The notes under the pieces are model-generated. The model searched no databases and was not told the origin of the DNA. It was given only the letters and a program-made list of their open reading frames with translations. This document shows, one piece after another, positions 7,957 to 15,866 of a DNA stretch of 64,000 bases. This DNA comes from CAIKMD01 sp035605975 (GTDB taxonomy: Bacteria > Pseudomonadota > Alphaproteobacteria > ATCC43930 > CGMCC-115725), in contig DATNGG010000089.1 in the NCBI GenBank assembly GCA_035605975.1, forward strand, positions 27,352 to 91,351. Direction: 5' to 3'. A program made the translations under genes and the position numbers. The stretch's first letter is position 1; each line of letters starts with the position of its first letter.

Positions 7957-8703
7957 CTAGGGCTTCTGGAACTTCAACACGAAGATGTCGATCGGAATCT
8001 TCGGATTGAAGATCGGGAAATTGTGCGGATCGTTGGGATTGCGCAGGAAGTTCCCCTCATCCACGCGCTTGAAGCCGGCGGCCTCAACCTCGCGCTCGAG
8101 CGCGCTCTCCTCGATGCGGTGATAGGTCTTGCCGACCGTCGTGCCCGCGCCGGGCGCGGCGGCGTAATCGGCGATCACGAGATAGCCGCCGGGCTTCAAC
8201 GCGTTGAAAAGCGCGCGATCCATCTTGGCGCGGTCGACCGGCAGATAGGTCGTGTCGTGATAGCCGAAGAAGAAGGTGACGAGATCGAGATTGGCGACGC
8301 CGGGCGGGGCCGGATCGTCGAAGGGGCGGGTGACTTCGACGACATTCTTCATCGCCGGCGATTTCATGCGCGCGGCGAGGGCCTGGGTCGCGCGCGCCGG
8401 CATGCCCGGCGGGTTCTGCGCATAGACCGTTCCGCCGGGGGCGGAGCCGCGCGCCATCAGCTCGGTGCTGTAGCCGGCGCCTGCCGCCATATCGAGAACT
8501 TTCCAGCCCGGCCGCACGCCGGTAAAGGCGAGGAGTTGCACCGCGTGACGGCGCTCGTCGTTCTTGCGGTCGGCATCGCTGCGATCCGGCGCGGCGATGA
8601 TGGCGGCATAATCGGGCGCGGGCGGCTGCATATGCATGGTGCAGGCCGCGAGCGTCAAGACCAGCGTGCAGGCGCCCAAGGCGGCGCGGGCGGTTCCTCT
8701 CAT
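7957..8703 (-). CDS. putative lipoprotein with SAM-dependent methyltransferase fold
   Basis: 248 residues. The N-terminus has a signal segment ending LTLAAC (Cys21), a lipobox, followed by a class I methyltransferase-like core: KVLDMAAGAGYSTELMA (motif I), DLVTFFFGYHDT (motif IV region) and LKPGGYLVIADYAA. The family (COG4798-type predicted methyltransferases) often carries export signals, which is puzzling because S-adenosylmethionine is cytoplasmic. The function is unknown. It converges on the Rieske fusion gene with 13 bases between stops. Confidence 0.78.
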   Translation of the reverse strand: MRGTARAALGACTLVLTLAACTMHMQPPAPDYAAIIAAPDRSDADRKNDERRHAVQLLAFTGVRPGWKVLDMAAGAGYSTELMARGSAPGGTVYAQNPPGMPARATQALAARMKSPAMKNVVEVTRPFDDPAPPGVANLDLVTFFFGYHDTTYLPVDRAKMDRALFNALKPGGYLVIADYAAAPGAGTTVGKTYHRIEESALEREVEAAGFKRVDEGNFLRNPNDPHNFPIFNPKIPIDIFVLKFQKP

Positions 8704-8808
8704 CTCATACCCCCTGTTGTTCTTGGTCGCAAAAACACTCTGTGTCGATCTTGGCTCGCCGGGACGGCGGGGCGCAAGATTCTTGCTTACACGATTGCGT
8801 GTCGAGGC

Positions 8809-9804
8809 TCAGGGATGCCAAGCGGCAAAGCCCATGGCGTTCCCGGTCCCGGCGGGCGAGCGATAGCACGGAACGTAATCGATGTGGCCGAGCTCGAACC
8901 CGAGCTCTGCCATGGCCCCCGCAAGCGGCAGCCAGTTCTTGATCTCCGAGGTGCCGGACTGGAAATGCGCTTCGCTGAAGCCGCCGAGCTTGTCGATGTC
9001 GCCGCGGCGCAGGCTGTCGAGAAAGGCGGCGTCGAGCTCTTCGTCGATGACGAAATGGCTGAGCCCGCCCGAGGCGACGAGCGCCACGCGGAGATCGCTG
9101 TCCCAGCTCTCGATCGCGTGCGCCAAGGCTTTGCCGAAGGCATAGCAGCGCGCGACGCTCGGCTGGTTCGGCGGGTAGTAGGTGTTGACCGCGACCGGAA
9201 CGCAGGGCAGGGCGCGGTCGCTCATGATCTGCCGGTAGACGAAGCCATAAGCGTGCGGAGTCTCGTCGCGCGGCAATTCTTTCATCGAGGCGACATCGAA
9301 GCCCGCCGCGATCGCGGCTTCGATAAGATGCCGGCCCAGCACCGAGGCGCAGGGATAGCGCGCCCCGCCCGGCGGAATATGGCCGGGAAGCGCAATCTCC
9401 TGTCCGGGCGCGAGCCGCGCCATGTGCTCCGCGGAATAGGGGTTGTTGACCAGCGCCTCGCCCCAAAAGATGCTGAAAGCCGGAACCGCAGCCGGCTCGA
9501 ACATCTCCATGTGGTCGTTGCCGAGGATGATGACGATATCGGGTTGCGCCGCCTCGAATGCCGCGGCGAGACGCGCCAGCGCTTGGCGGCACGCGCTATG
9601 GCGCTCGCGCCAGCGCTCGAGCGTGATCTCGCGCGCGACATGCTGATCGCGGCGCAGCTCGACCAGCTCGGCAAAGCTCCAGGTCTCGCCGCGATAATGG
9701 TGCCGGATCTGGCGATCGAAAATCGCACGCTGGCCCCATTCCTCGGGCGGCGTCGAGAGCATCGGTCCGTGCGAGGTTCCAAGGCCGAGGACGATCTTTG
9801 CCAT
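8809..9804 (-). CDS. LigB-type class III extradiol dioxygenase family protein
   Basis: 331 residues, similar in plan to the catalytic beta subunit of protocatechuate 4,5-dioxygenase. Seen: His12 in GTSHGPML (iron ligand position in LigB), a second His near residue 69, DIVIILGNDHMEMF, and the late motif SGGLSHFVIDEELD with the catalytic His. These enzymes open catechol-type rings next to the hydroxyls using Fe(II). No small alpha subunit (LigA) gene is adjacent. It is a paralogue of the gene at 57976. TTAGGAG precedes the ATG and a good promoter lies just upstream. Confidence 0.85.
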   Translation of the reverse strand: MAKIVLGLGTSHGPMLSTPPEEWGQRAIFDRQIRHHYRGETWSFAELVELRRDQHVAREITLERWRERHSACRQALARLAAAFEAAQPDIVIILGNDHMEMFEPAAVPAFSIFWGEALVNNPYSAEHMARLAPGQEIALPGHIPPGGARYPCASVLGRHLIEAAIAAGFDVASMKELPRDETPHAYGFVYRQIMSDRALPCVPVAVNTYYPPNQPSVARCYAFGKALAHAIESWDSDLRVALVASGGLSHFVIDEELDAAFLDSLRRGDIDKLGGFSEAHFQSGTSEIKNWLPLAGAMAELGFELGHIDYVPCYRSPAGTGNAMGFAAWHP

Positions 9805-9828
9805 CGCAAGCTCCTAAGCGCGGGGTGC

Positions 9829-9857
9829 ATCATAGGCGTGAACCCCGGACGCGCCAA
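9829..9857 (-). promoter_or_regulatory. sigma-70-type promoter for the LigB-type gene
   Basis: On the reverse strand TTGGCG (9852-9857), 17-base spacer, TATGAT (9829-9834). Transcription would begin near 9822, leaving a short leader before the ATG at 9804. Seen by eye only. Confidence 0.45.
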
Positions 9858-10049
9858 AGGCCGCAGGGGCCGCTTCCCCTAATGCCTTGATGAAATTAGC
9901 GTTTTCTCGCCCACCTCCGGCGCCGGGGGATTGTTTGGGAATGCTGAAAGCCGCTTAAAGCACCGCGCCGGTTATAAACCGCGTCGAGAATGCGCAGCTT
10001 CACGCGAATGGGGCGGCAATGCGCCCCGCGAAACCAAAGGAACGAAACC

Positions 10050-10329
10050 ATGCGCATTCCTTCGATCGTACGAACAGGCGTGTTTGGCTTGAGCCTTGGC
10101 GCGGTGATCGGCTCCGTCGTACCGGCCTTCGCCGAAACGATCATCTATCAAGCTCAGCCCTCGCCGCCTTACACGGTGTACCAGGCCTCGCCGCCCTACA
10201 TGGCCTACCAGCAGGCGCGGCGGCCCCTATACCTCCTATCAGAACGCTTGGCCTTATGGGCACGCGAACACGGGCGTCTATGACGGCCCGAACTGGGATG
10301 CGGCCCGCGATGCGCCGAATGGCGGCTGA
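10050..10329 (+). pseudogene. small secreted Tyr/Pro-rich protein, apparently frameshifted
   Basis: From the ATG at 10050 the frame encodes a signal peptide (MRIPSIVRTGVFGLSLGA to AFA, cleavage likely before ETIIYQ) and a Tyr/Pro-rich stretch with SPPYTVYQ and SPPYMAYQ repeats. In this frame the protein then turns into RRPLYLLSERLALWAREHGRL and ends at 10283. One base later, from about 10219, another frame gives GGPYTSYQNAWPYGHANTG, ending DAPNGG with a stop at 10327-10329; this continues the Gly/Tyr/Pro composition much better. A single extra base within 10215-10223 would explain it. It may be a sequencing error or a real mutation. A rho-independent terminator follows at 10351. Function unknown. 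Confidence 0.6.
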
Positions 10330-10350
10330 TTGAGTGCCAAATATTCGGGA

Positions 10351-10382
10351 GATGGGCCGGCCTCGCCGGCCCATCTTTTCTT
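10351..10382 (+). terminator. rho-independent terminator
   Basis: An 11-base perfect stem (10351-10361 with 10365-10375), loop CTC, followed by TTTTCTT. It sits 22 bases after the stop of the shifted frame of the secreted-protein gene and in front of the convergent LysR gene. It is the clearest intrinsic terminator in the window. Confidence 0.8.
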
Positions 10383-10400
10383 GCCCTCTCCGGATTCGAT

Positions 10401-11357
10401 TCAAGAGGCCAAGCGGGCGCCGCGGCGGTGATTCGCGGCGCCTTGCTTTGTGCGCGACGCGGCGGACCGCTCGTCATAGCGCAGGAAATCGATCAGCGCG
10501 CGCAGCGCCGCCGGCGCCTGGCGGCGGCTCGGATAATAGAGAAAAAAGCTTCCGGCGGGCGGCATCCAATGGTCGAGCAGCGAGACGAGACGCCCGCCGC
10601 GGATATAGGGCAGGACGAAATCGCGCGGCAGATACAGCAGGCCGACACCGTCCAAGGCTGCGGAAATCAGCAGATCGAACTCGTTTCCAACGAGCGGCCC
10701 GGTGACCGCGACATCGAAGGTCTTTCCCGCCCGGGCGAAATGCCAAGGGAGGATCGCGCCGCCCGCGAGCCGGACGCGCAGGCAGTGATGCGCGTGAAGA
10801 TCGTCCGGCACCGCGATCTTCGGATGATCGGCCAAATAGGCGGGCGCCCCCACCACGGCATTGCTCATCGCGCTGCTGACGCGCACCGCCACCATGTCGC
10901 GATCGATGCTCGTCTCGCGCCGGATGCCGGCATCGAATTGATGCGAGACGATATCGATATTGTCGGCATCGACGGAGATTTCGAGCCTTATCTCGGGATA
11001 GAGAGAGACGAACTCCTTGAGACGCGGCGCGATCACGGAATGCGCCGCGGGCGGCGCGACCGTCAGCCTTACCACGCCCGAGGGCTTGTCGCGGAACTCG
11101 TTGATCGAATCGATGGCCGCTTCGTAAGCATCGAGCACCGGCTTCAGCCGGCGCAACAGACGCTCCCCCGCCGCGGTCGGGGCGACGCTGCGCGTGGTGC
11201 GGTTGAGGAGGCGAATGCCGAGCTTTTCCTCGAGCGCGCGAACCGTTTGGCTCAGCGTCGCGGTCGAGACACCCATCTGGCGCGCGGCGCGGGTGAAGTT
11301 GCGCTGCTCGGCGACGGCGATGAAGGCAGGCAACTCGCCATAAGGTGTCCGATGCAT
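10401..11357 (-). CDS. LysR-family transcriptional regulator
   Basis: 318 residues. N-terminal winged helix (ELPAFIAVAEQRNFTRAARQ through LSQTVRALEEKLGIRLLNRT) and a periplasmic-binding-like effector domain from about residue 85 (GVVRLTVAPPAAHSVIAP). The C-terminus ends in a variable basic tail. The start at 11357 has GAGGAAGG upstream; a start at 11378 is also possible. LysR proteins usually control a neighbouring or divergent catabolic gene, but here the next upstream gene (VOC, 11441) lies on the same strand, so the target is unclear. Confidence 0.9.
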   Translation of the reverse strand: MHRTPYGELPAFIAVAEQRNFTRAARQMGVSTATLSQTVRALEEKLGIRLLNRTTRSVAPTAAGERLLRRLKPVLDAYEAAIDSINEFRDKPSGVVRLTVAPPAAHSVIAPRLKEFVSLYPEIRLEISVDADNIDIVSHQFDAGIRRETSIDRDMVAVRVSSAMSNAVVGAPAYLADHPKIAVPDDLHAHHCLRVRLAGGAILPWHFARAGKTFDVAVTGPLVGNEFDLLISAALDGVGLLYLPRDFVLPYIRGGRLVSLLDHWMPPAGSFFLYYPSRRQAPAALRALIDFLRYDERSAASRTKQGAANHRRGARLAS

Positions 11358-11440
11358 GGGTCCTTCCTCGAGGGTCATTCCCCTGAGGAAGGAACGCGAA
11401 ACCGGCGAAGTCGATGCACCCAGCCGGGAAGCCGGGGTCC

Positions 11441-11836
11441 TTAGAGCTTGATCCCCTTCCAGGAGTGGCTCGGCTCGGAAATATCGAAGACGATGCCGAA
11501 CGGGTCGCGGTATTTGATCTCGAGATTCATGCCGGCGCGGGCCTCGAAATGGAATTTGCCGCCATTGTCCTTGATCGTCTGATCCATCGCCGCGAATTCC
11601 TTGGGATCGTCGACGACGAAGCCGATATGGTGCAGGCCGACATAATCCTTGCCGCGCTCGTCTCCGGCATCCTCGTCGGTCTTGAACTTCAACAGCGTGA
11701 CATTCATCACACCGTCGGACAGGCTGACCGCGACGTCGTTTTCGCTGTGCTTGGTAAAGCCGAAGACCTTTTCATAGAACTCCGCTTCGCGCTTCAAGTC
11801 GCTCACCGTGATCGCGATGTGTCGCAGCTTGGCCAT
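11441..11836 (-). CDS. VOC-family protein (glyoxalase/dioxygenase fold)
   Basis: 131 residues, a single VOC unit. KLRHIAITVSDLKREAEFYEKVFGF at the start and LHHIGFVVDDPKEF in the middle give two metal His positions. The third position falls in FGIVFDIS, an Asp or neighbouring residue instead of the usual Glu. It resembles lactoylglutathione-lyase-related proteins of unknown substrate. It is a stand-alone gene 83 bases upstream of the LysR start on the same strand. Confidence 0.8.
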   Translation of the reverse strand: MAKLRHIAITVSDLKREAEFYEKVFGFTKHSENDVAVSLSDGVMNVTLLKFKTDEDAGDERGKDYVGLHHIGFVVDDPKEFAAMDQTIKDNGGKFHFEARAGMNLEIKYRDPFGIVFDISEPSHSWKGIKL

Positions 11837-11901
11837 GTCTCACCTGTGCGGGTTGCCTGGGCGTGGCCGATCTTACCAGAGTCCGCGGCCACCGGAAGCC
11901 G

Positions 11902-12855
11902 CTAGAGCGCGATTTGGTGCAGGAGCGGCTCGCCTTTGAGACGCCGTGCGAGATTGTCGCCGATGATTTCCGCCAGCCTCTCGGCGACCACCATCCCGCC
12001 GCTACCGGCCATATGCGGCGTGATGATGAGATTGGGCGCGGTCCAGAGCGGATGCTCCGGCGGGAGAGGCTCCGGCTCGGTCACGTCGAGGCCGGCGCCG
12101 GCGATGACGCCCTGCCGCAACGCGTCGGCCAAGGCGAAATTGTCGACCACATAGCCGCGGGCGATATTAACGAGGAAGGCGGTCGGTTTCATCAGCGCCA
12201 ATTCCGAAGCGCCGATGAGATGACGCGAGTCCTCGCTTGCCGCCAAGGCGATCACGACTGCGTCGACCCGCGGCAGGATAGCCTCTAGCGCACCCACGGG
12301 GGCCGCTTCATCCGCATAAGGATGAATTCGGCCGCTGCGCGTCACGGCGATGACCCGGGCCCCCAAAGATCGGAGGAGACGTCCGATCTCGCTGCCGATC
12401 GCGCCGAAGCCAATGACCGCGACCGTGCTTTTGAACGGAACCGCGTTACGCGCGCCGAGGCCGCGCTGCCAGTGACCGCGCGCTTGGGCGGCAAGAAACG
12501 TCGGAAGCTGGCGGTTGATACCCAGCAGCAGGGCAATGGCGTGCGTGGCGACCGTCGGCGCATAGGCATCCCCCGCATTGGTCAGAATGACGCCCGGCGG
12601 TAGTCCATGCCGTGCCACGGCGTCATAGCCGGAGGACAACAACTGCATCCAACGGAGGTTCGGGCCCTGTACGCGCAGGCACCGCGCAAGCTCGGCGGTG
12701 TAAAGATTGTCGCTGATCAAAAGCAACTCGGCGTCGGGAATGGCGGCAATCAGCGCCGCCTCGTCATCGGCCACCGTCACTCGATCGCCGATCAGTCCCC
12801 GCAGCCGCGCGACGATCGGGCCGGTCGGCTGGAGCGCGCGTAAAACCGTTTTCAT
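11902..12855 (-). CDS. D-isomer-specific 2-hydroxyacid dehydrogenase
   Basis: 317 residues from ATG 12855. The NAD-binding motif VAVIGFGAIGSEIGRLL and the catalytic set are present: Arg in FLVNIARGYVVD, Glu in DVTEPEPLPPEHPLW and His in ITPHMAGSG. The enzyme reduces a 2-oxo acid or oxidises a D-2-hydroxy acid with NAD(P)H. The substrate is unknown; in this setting it may handle phenylpyruvate-like or pathway 2-oxo acids. The longer frame to 12894 adds a basic leader without family resemblance. Confidence 0.87.
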   Translation of the reverse strand: MKTVLRALQPTGPIVARLRGLIGDRVTVADDEAALIAAIPDAELLLISDNLYTAELARCLRVQGPNLRWMQLLSSGYDAVARHGLPPGVILTNAGDAYAPTVATHAIALLLGINRQLPTFLAAQARGHWQRGLGARNAVPFKSTVAVIGFGAIGSEIGRLLRSLGARVIAVTRSGRIHPYADEAAPVGALEAILPRVDAVVIALAASEDSRHLIGASELALMKPTAFLVNIARGYVVDNFALADALRQGVIAGAGLDVTEPEPLPPEHPLWTAPNLIITPHMAGSGGMVVAERLAEIIGDNLARRLKGEPLLHQIAL

Positions 12856-12932
12856 GGCAACCGCGACGTTGCAAGAGCGGCGTCGCGCTGTCAACGCGAC
12901 GTGGTGAGAGGGCGCGCGGCCCCAATCCGCCG

Positions 12933-13403
12933 CTAAAGGGCGCGAGCGCTGAAGCCGACCAGCGTGTCGGCGACCGCTTTTTCGCGGCTATCGCGAATGA
13001 GACATTCGAGCATCCGGCGGAATTCGGCCTGGTCGCTGCGCGAGAATGGTGCGAAGAAGCGCTGCTCGAAAGCTTCGACGTCAGCGTCGCATTTCCGCAG
13101 CAAGGTGGCGCCGGTGGCCGTCAGCGTGACTTTCAAAACGCGGCGGAACGCGGTGTCCTCCGCCCTTTGAACCAAGCCGCGCCGCTCCAAGCCGGTGATG
13201 ATTTCGTGGCTCGATTGTGGCGTGACGCCAAGGCGGCGCGCCAGCGCGGCCGAGGATACCCCGTCGCGATGCTCATGCACGACGCTCAGCACGATGTATT
13301 GCGACGGCGTCAGCCCGAAGACCCGGACCACAGCGTCCAGATGCTGAACGTTGGCGAGCTGCGCTTGGCGCATCAGATAGCTCAGACGTGGGGCTTTCGC
13401 CAT
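12933..13403 (-). CDS. MarR-family transcriptional regulator (FerC-like position)
   Basis: 156 residues from the second of two adjacent ATGs (13403; the first is 13406), with GGAGG just upstream. It has the MarR winged helix: FGLTPSQYIVLSVVHEH, SSAALARRLGVTPQSSHEIITGLERRGLV and the wing RRVLKVTLTATG. It is divergent from a transporter-ferB-ferA operon. In Sphingobium SYK-6 a MarR protein (FerC) represses ferBA and is released by hydroxycinnamoyl-CoA (established). The same role is inferred here from arrangement and from the palindrome at 13454. A frame extending to 13688 would cover that operator and the divergent gene, so I rejected it. Confidence 0.88.
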   Translation of the reverse strand: MAKAPRLSYLMRQAQLANVQHLDAVVRVFGLTPSQYIVLSVVHEHRDGVSSAALARRLGVTPQSSHEIITGLERRGLVQRAEDTAFRRVLKVTLTATGATLLRKCDADVEAFEQRFFAPFSRSDQAEFRRMLECLIRDSREKAVADTLVGFSARAL

Positions 13404-13453
13404 CATCCCTCCGGCGCCTCGGCTCAACCGCGCCCCCGAAATCACTTGACCGT

Positions 13454-13472
13454 CTATCAGGTATCCTGATAG
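13454..13472. promoter_or_regulatory. MarR-type operator palindrome
   Basis: Perfect inverted repeat CTATCAGG-TAT-CCTGATAG, two 8-base half sites. It lies in the 187-base divergent region between the MarR gene and the transporter. A TTGACC hexamer (13446-13451) lies immediately before it on the forward strand, so a bound repressor would occlude RNA polymerase. Size and symmetry suit a MarR dimer. Confidence 0.72.
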
Positions 13473-13590
13473 GTAACCTTCCAGGGTGCCATACACCAAG
13501 AGGGCGTTGCCGGCAAGCGCCAAGGCCAAGGAAGCGCCTCGGATATGAGGTCGAACCTCGCCGGCCGGAGCCGTTTCAATGGGGGGAGTG

Positions 13591-14958
13591 ATGGACGCAG
13601 CGCGCCGTTTCGATGTGAGCGAGTTCCTGGACCGGTCGGCCATCGGTTCCCACCGTTTCCTGATATTCAGCCTCTGCACTCTTGTCATGGTGGTCGACGG
13701 CTATGACGTTTTCGTCGTCGGCTTCGTCGTGCCGGCCCTCGCCCACTCCTTCGGCGTATCGCCGCACGCGATCGTTTCGGTTTTTGTGCTTCAGACCATC
13801 GCATTGGGCCTCGGCGCCTACGCCGTCGCGCCGTTCGCCGATTGGATCGGGCGCCGCAAGCTGGTGCTGATCTGCACAACGCTGTTCGGCATCCTGACGC
13901 TGCTGTCGACGCGATCGACATCGGTCGGCGAGTTGTCGATCTACCGGTTCGTTGCATCGCTGTTCTTCGGCGGCGTCGTGCCCAATCTCGTGGCGATATC
14001 GTCGGAATACGGCGCGCAGCGGCAGCGTGCCGCGCTCGTCATGATCCTCTTCATCGGCTACACGATCGGCGCGGGCGGCGGCGGTTATCTCGCCGCCCTG
14101 GTCGTCAGCCATTACGGCTGGCAAGGCGCGTTCTGGATGGGCGGGCTGACGCCGCTCGTTTTCGTGGTCATCCTCTATTTCTGGTTGCCGGAATCGATCA
14201 AGTTCCTTGTGCTGCGCGACCGCAACGCCGAGGTCGCCGACCAGTTGCGGCGCATCGATCCGAAGGTCGATCTCGCAGCAACGGCCGGCTTCACGATCCG
14301 CGAAGAGAAATCGGGCTCGATGCCGGTGATCGCGCTGTTCCGCCAAGGCCGTGCCGTGGCGACCGTGGCGCTCTGGCTCAGCGACGCGATGAATCTCTTC
14401 GTGCTGACCTTCATCGCCGCTTGGGCGCCGACCTTCCTGCACGCGTTTTCGGGCGCGGGCGCCGAGCAAGCGGCCGGCGTTGCTGCGTTGTTTTCGCTCG
14501 GCGGGATCATCTCGCCCTTGATCCTCGGCATATTTATGAATCGCTATTCCGCAAGCCGGGCTTTGGCCGTTAATTATGTGCTGGGCGCGCTCGCGGTCAT
14601 CTTGATGGGCCTTGTTGCGCATAGCGTCGCGCTTTCGGCGCTCGGCATTTTCCTCGCTGGCTTGTTCATCATCGGCGGGCAGGGCGGTATCAACGCGCTC
14701 GCGGCCATGCTCTATCCGACCGAGATGCGTGCGACCGGCATCGGCTGGGCGTTGGGTGCCGGACGCGTCGGCTCGGTTTTTGGTCCCGCTCTGGGCGGAT
14801 TCGTGTTAGAGAACCACTGGAGCGCGGGGTCGATCTTCGTCGTGGCTGCTATCCCGCTGGTGGTCGCCGCGGTCGCGACCATTTGCGTGCGGTTTTCGGT
14901 TTATGTCGAGCCCGCCGCCAGTGCGGTGCCGCGCCCAACCGCGCTCGGAAGCCATTGA
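13591..14958 (+). CDS. MFS transporter, aromatic acid:H+ symporter (AAHS) family
   Basis: 455 residues with about 12 hydrophobic segments. The first helix holds VVDGYDVFVVGFVVPALA, matching the DGxD motif of PcaK/BenK-type transporters, and the 2-3 loop has FADWIGRRK. The C-terminal half has the matching LYPTEMRATGIGWALGAGRVGS signature. It probably imports a hydroxycinnamate or benzoate with protons across the inner membrane. The ATG at 13591 is preceded by GGGGGAG; an ATG at 13579 is in frame but would put that site inside the gene. It leads the ferB-ferA operon behind the MarR operator. Confidence 0.9.
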   Translation: MDAARRFDVSEFLDRSAIGSHRFLIFSLCTLVMVVDGYDVFVVGFVVPALAHSFGVSPHAIVSVFVLQTIALGLGAYAVAPFADWIGRRKLVLICTTLFGILTLLSTRSTSVGELSIYRFVASLFFGGVVPNLVAISSEYGAQRQRAALVMILFIGYTIGAGGGGYLAALVVSHYGWQGAFWMGGLTPLVFVVILYFWLPESIKFLVLRDRNAEVADQLRRIDPKVDLAATAGFTIREEKSGSMPVIALFRQGRAVATVALWLSDAMNLFVLTFIAAWAPTFLHAFSGAGAEQAAGVAALFSLGGIISPLILGIFMNRYSASRALAVNYVLGALAVILMGLVAHSVALSALGIFLAGLFIIGGQGGINALAAMLYPTEMRATGIGWALGAGRVGSVFGPALGGFVLENHWSAGSIFVVAAIPLVVAAVATICVRFSVYVEPAASAVPRPTALGSH

Positions 14959-14999
14959 CGGCGCCGGAATTCAATCATTGCAGCGAAAAGGAAAAAGGG

Positions 15000-15842
15000 A
15001 TGCCTGCCGATAAACTGCCTGGTGGAAAGAACGTCGCGGTGACGCTCGAGGACGGGATCGCCTGGGTCGCGCTCAACCGCCCCGAGAAGCGCAACTGCAT
15101 GAGCCCCGCCTTGAACGATGAGATGGTCGAGGTGCTCGATGCACTCGAAGTCGACGATGCCTGCAAGGTGCTCGTTCTGACCGGAACGGGCGAGGCGTTC
15201 TCCGCGGGGATGGATCTGCGCGAATTCTTCCGCGCGCAGGATGGCTTGCCCTATGTGAAGCAGATGCGCGTGCGCCGCTCCGCCCATATCTGGCAATGGG
15301 CCCAGCTCGCGCATTTCGCCAAGCCCACCATCGCGATGGTGAATGGCTGGTGCTTCGGCGGCGCCTTCACGCCGCTCGTCGCCTGCGATCTCGCGATCGC
15401 TGCGGACGAGGCGCAATTCGGCCTGTCCGAGATCAACTGGGGCATCATTCCCGGCGGTGCCGTGACCAAGGCTTGCGTCGCGACGATGAGCCTGCGCGAC
15501 GCGATGTATTACATCCTGACCGGCGAGACCTTCAACGGCAAGCAAGCGGCCCAGATGCGCCTCGTCAACGAATCCGTGCCGAAGGCGCAGCTGCGCGAGC
15601 GCACTACCGCTCTCGCCAAGACCCTTATCGGCAAGAACCCGCATGCGCTGCGCGTCTGCAAGGAAGCCGTGCGCGGCGTCGTGCCGATGTCCTTCGAGGA
15701 GTCCTTCGACTATCTCGGCGCAAAGAGCTCGCAGCTTCGGCTCGTCGATGACGAGAACGGACGCACCCAGGGCCTGACCCAGTTCCTCGATGAAAAATCC
15801 TATCGCCCCGGCCTCGGCGCGATGCGCCGGCCGAAGAAGTAG
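15000..15842 (+). CDS. ferB: p-hydroxycinnamoyl-CoA hydratase/lyase (feruloyl-CoA hydratase/lyase)
   Basis: 280 residues, crotonase fold. Long stretches match known HCHL/Ech/FerB enzymes: WVALNRPEKRNCMSP, AGMDLREFF (oxyanion region), AKPTIAMVNGWCFGG, FGLSEINWGI with Glu144 in the place of catalytic Glu143 of the Pseudomonas enzyme, and a C-terminal QGLTQFLDEKSYRPGL. It hydrates feruloyl-, caffeoyl- or coumaroyl-CoA and cleaves it to vanillin, protocatechualdehyde or 4-hydroxybenzaldehyde plus acetyl-CoA. AAGG-rich site before the ATG. It follows the transporter by 41 bases and precedes the ADP-forming synthetase. No vanillin dehydrogenase is present in the window. Confidence 0.9.
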   Translation: MPADKLPGGKNVAVTLEDGIAWVALNRPEKRNCMSPALNDEMVEVLDALEVDDACKVLVLTGTGEAFSAGMDLREFFRAQDGLPYVKQMRVRRSAHIWQWAQLAHFAKPTIAMVNGWCFGGAFTPLVACDLAIAADEAQFGLSEINWGIIPGGAVTKACVATMSLRDAMYYILTGETFNGKQAAQMRLVNESVPKAQLRERTTALAKTLIGKNPHALRVCKEAVRGVVPMSFEESFDYLGAKSSQLRLVDDENGRTQGLTQFLDEKSYRPGLGAMRRPKK

Positions 15843-15866
15843 CCGTCTGGCTCTTCCGGCGCAGCC

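Noticed and set aside
8023..9882. A 619-codon forward open frame
   Set aside because: Covers the reverse-strand methyltransferase and LigB-type genes and has no recognisable domain.
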